NCBI GenBank assembly: GCA_946886365.1 | Contig: CAMPIM010000136.1 | Coordinates: 1-7,588 of the forward strand | Direction: 5' to 3' | Source: an uncultured Novosphingobium sp. | GTDB lineage: Bacteria > Pseudomonadota > Alphaproteobacteria > Sphingomonadales > Sphingomonadaceae | Length of the DNA: 7,588 nucleotides | In this document: positions 7,271 through 7,588 of the stretch, piece after piece | How the letters are laid out: every line of letters begins with the position of its first letter | Numbering within the stretch: the first letter of the stretch is position 1 | The notes under the pieces: model-generated | Told to the model about the DNA's origin: nothing | The model's database searches: none | Seen by the model: only the letters and a program-made list of their open reading frames with translations | Translations under genes and position numbers: made by a program

Positions 7271-7567
7271 ATGCGGGCAGCGGCGCTGATGATTCCCCTT
7301 CTGTTGGCGGCCTGTACCGCCGCTGACGGACAAGGCCCCGGCACCACGCCAGCGACAGCCGAGGGCCCTTGCCGCAACGACGGCCTTGACCGCTTCGCCG
7401 GCCAGACCGCCAGCGCCGACATCGGCGCACAACTGCTGGAAGCATCCGGCGCCCGCACCCTCCGCTGGGGCGCCCCCGGCATGGCCATGACCATGGACTT
7501 CCGCCCCGATCGCCTCACCGTCAGCTATGACGAGAAGATGGTAATCACCTCAGCGAGATGCGGTTAG
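7271..7567 (+). CDS. I78 family peptidase-inhibitor-like lipoprotein
   Basis: A 98-residue small lipoprotein. Residues 1-14 are a hydrophobic lipoprotein signal ending in LLAA before Cys15. Thr at position 16, rather than Asp, suggests outer-membrane sorting by the E. coli rule. A Gly/Pro/Thr-rich linker (16-33) leads to a domain at 34-98 with the pattern of the I78 inhibitor family: Cys34, DRFAGQTAS, a helix, RWGAPG, TMDFRPDRL and a final CG. Cys34 and Cys97 may form a disulfide. Characterised I78 members inhibit serine proteases such as subtilisin, but no target can be named here. The ribosome binding site AGGAG (7258-7262) overlaps the rnd stop codon with 8 bases of spacing to ATG, so the gene is probably co-transcribed and translationally coupled with rnd. 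No functional link to RNase D is evident. Confidence 0.85.
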   Translation: MRAAALMIPLLLAACTAADGQGPGTTPATAEGPCRNDGLDRFAGQTASADIGAQLLEASGARTLRWGAPGMAMTMDFRPDRLTVSYDEKMVITSARCG

Positions 7568-7588
7568 GCACACTGCTCCCCCTCCCGC

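Overview
The window is a GC-rich chromosomal segment of an alphaproteobacterium, most likely from the Sphingomonadales (Sphingobium/Sphingomonas type). This is inferred from the style of the encoded proteins, the alphaproteobacterial form of AspRS motif 2 ([10 protein letters not shown]), the divergent aspS/rnd pair, and a dispersed palindrome beginning CGTCATCCCAGCG. No marker gene fixes the genus. No tRNA, rRNA, insertion sequence, integrase or CRISPR array was seen. Coding density is high, and no gene-free stretch exceeds 300 bases.

Left part (1-3232), all transcribed leftwards: an exported S41 carboxy-terminal processing protease (ctpA), preceded by a 61-residue protein with weak FlbD-like features, preceded in turn by a soluble receptor with an N-terminal CBS-like sensor and a chemoreceptor signalling domain. 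A possible 28-codon reading frame overlaps the ctpA stop codon. It is followed by a perfect C/G-rich hairpin at the window edge.

Middle part (3233-5964), also leftwards: aspartyl-tRNA synthetase (aspS), then a nested inverted repeat, then a class-undetermined polyphosphate kinase 2 (ppk2). The 85-base gap between ppk2 and the receptor holds a sequence matching 12 of 14 bases of the two Pho-box half-sites, oriented towards the receptor gene. If real, it would place a soluble receptor under phosphate control next to a polyphosphate enzyme. This is the most interesting hypothesis in the window.

Right part (5965-7588), rightwards: ribonuclease D (rnd), divergent from aspS, followed 11 bases later by a small lipoprotein of the I78 protease-inhibitor family. 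The lipoprotein's ribosome binding site overlaps the rnd stop codon. The two outer genes both act in the cell envelope (ctpA protease and I78-type inhibitor), while aspS and rnd act on tRNA. Nothing in the sequence shows that these envelope and RNA functions are linked.

Most of the window is ordinary housekeeping sequence. The points worth a second look are the candidate Pho box, the altered tip of the soluble receptor, the palindromic repeat pair, the FlbD-like small protein, and the histidine in AspRS that suggests a non-discriminating enzyme.
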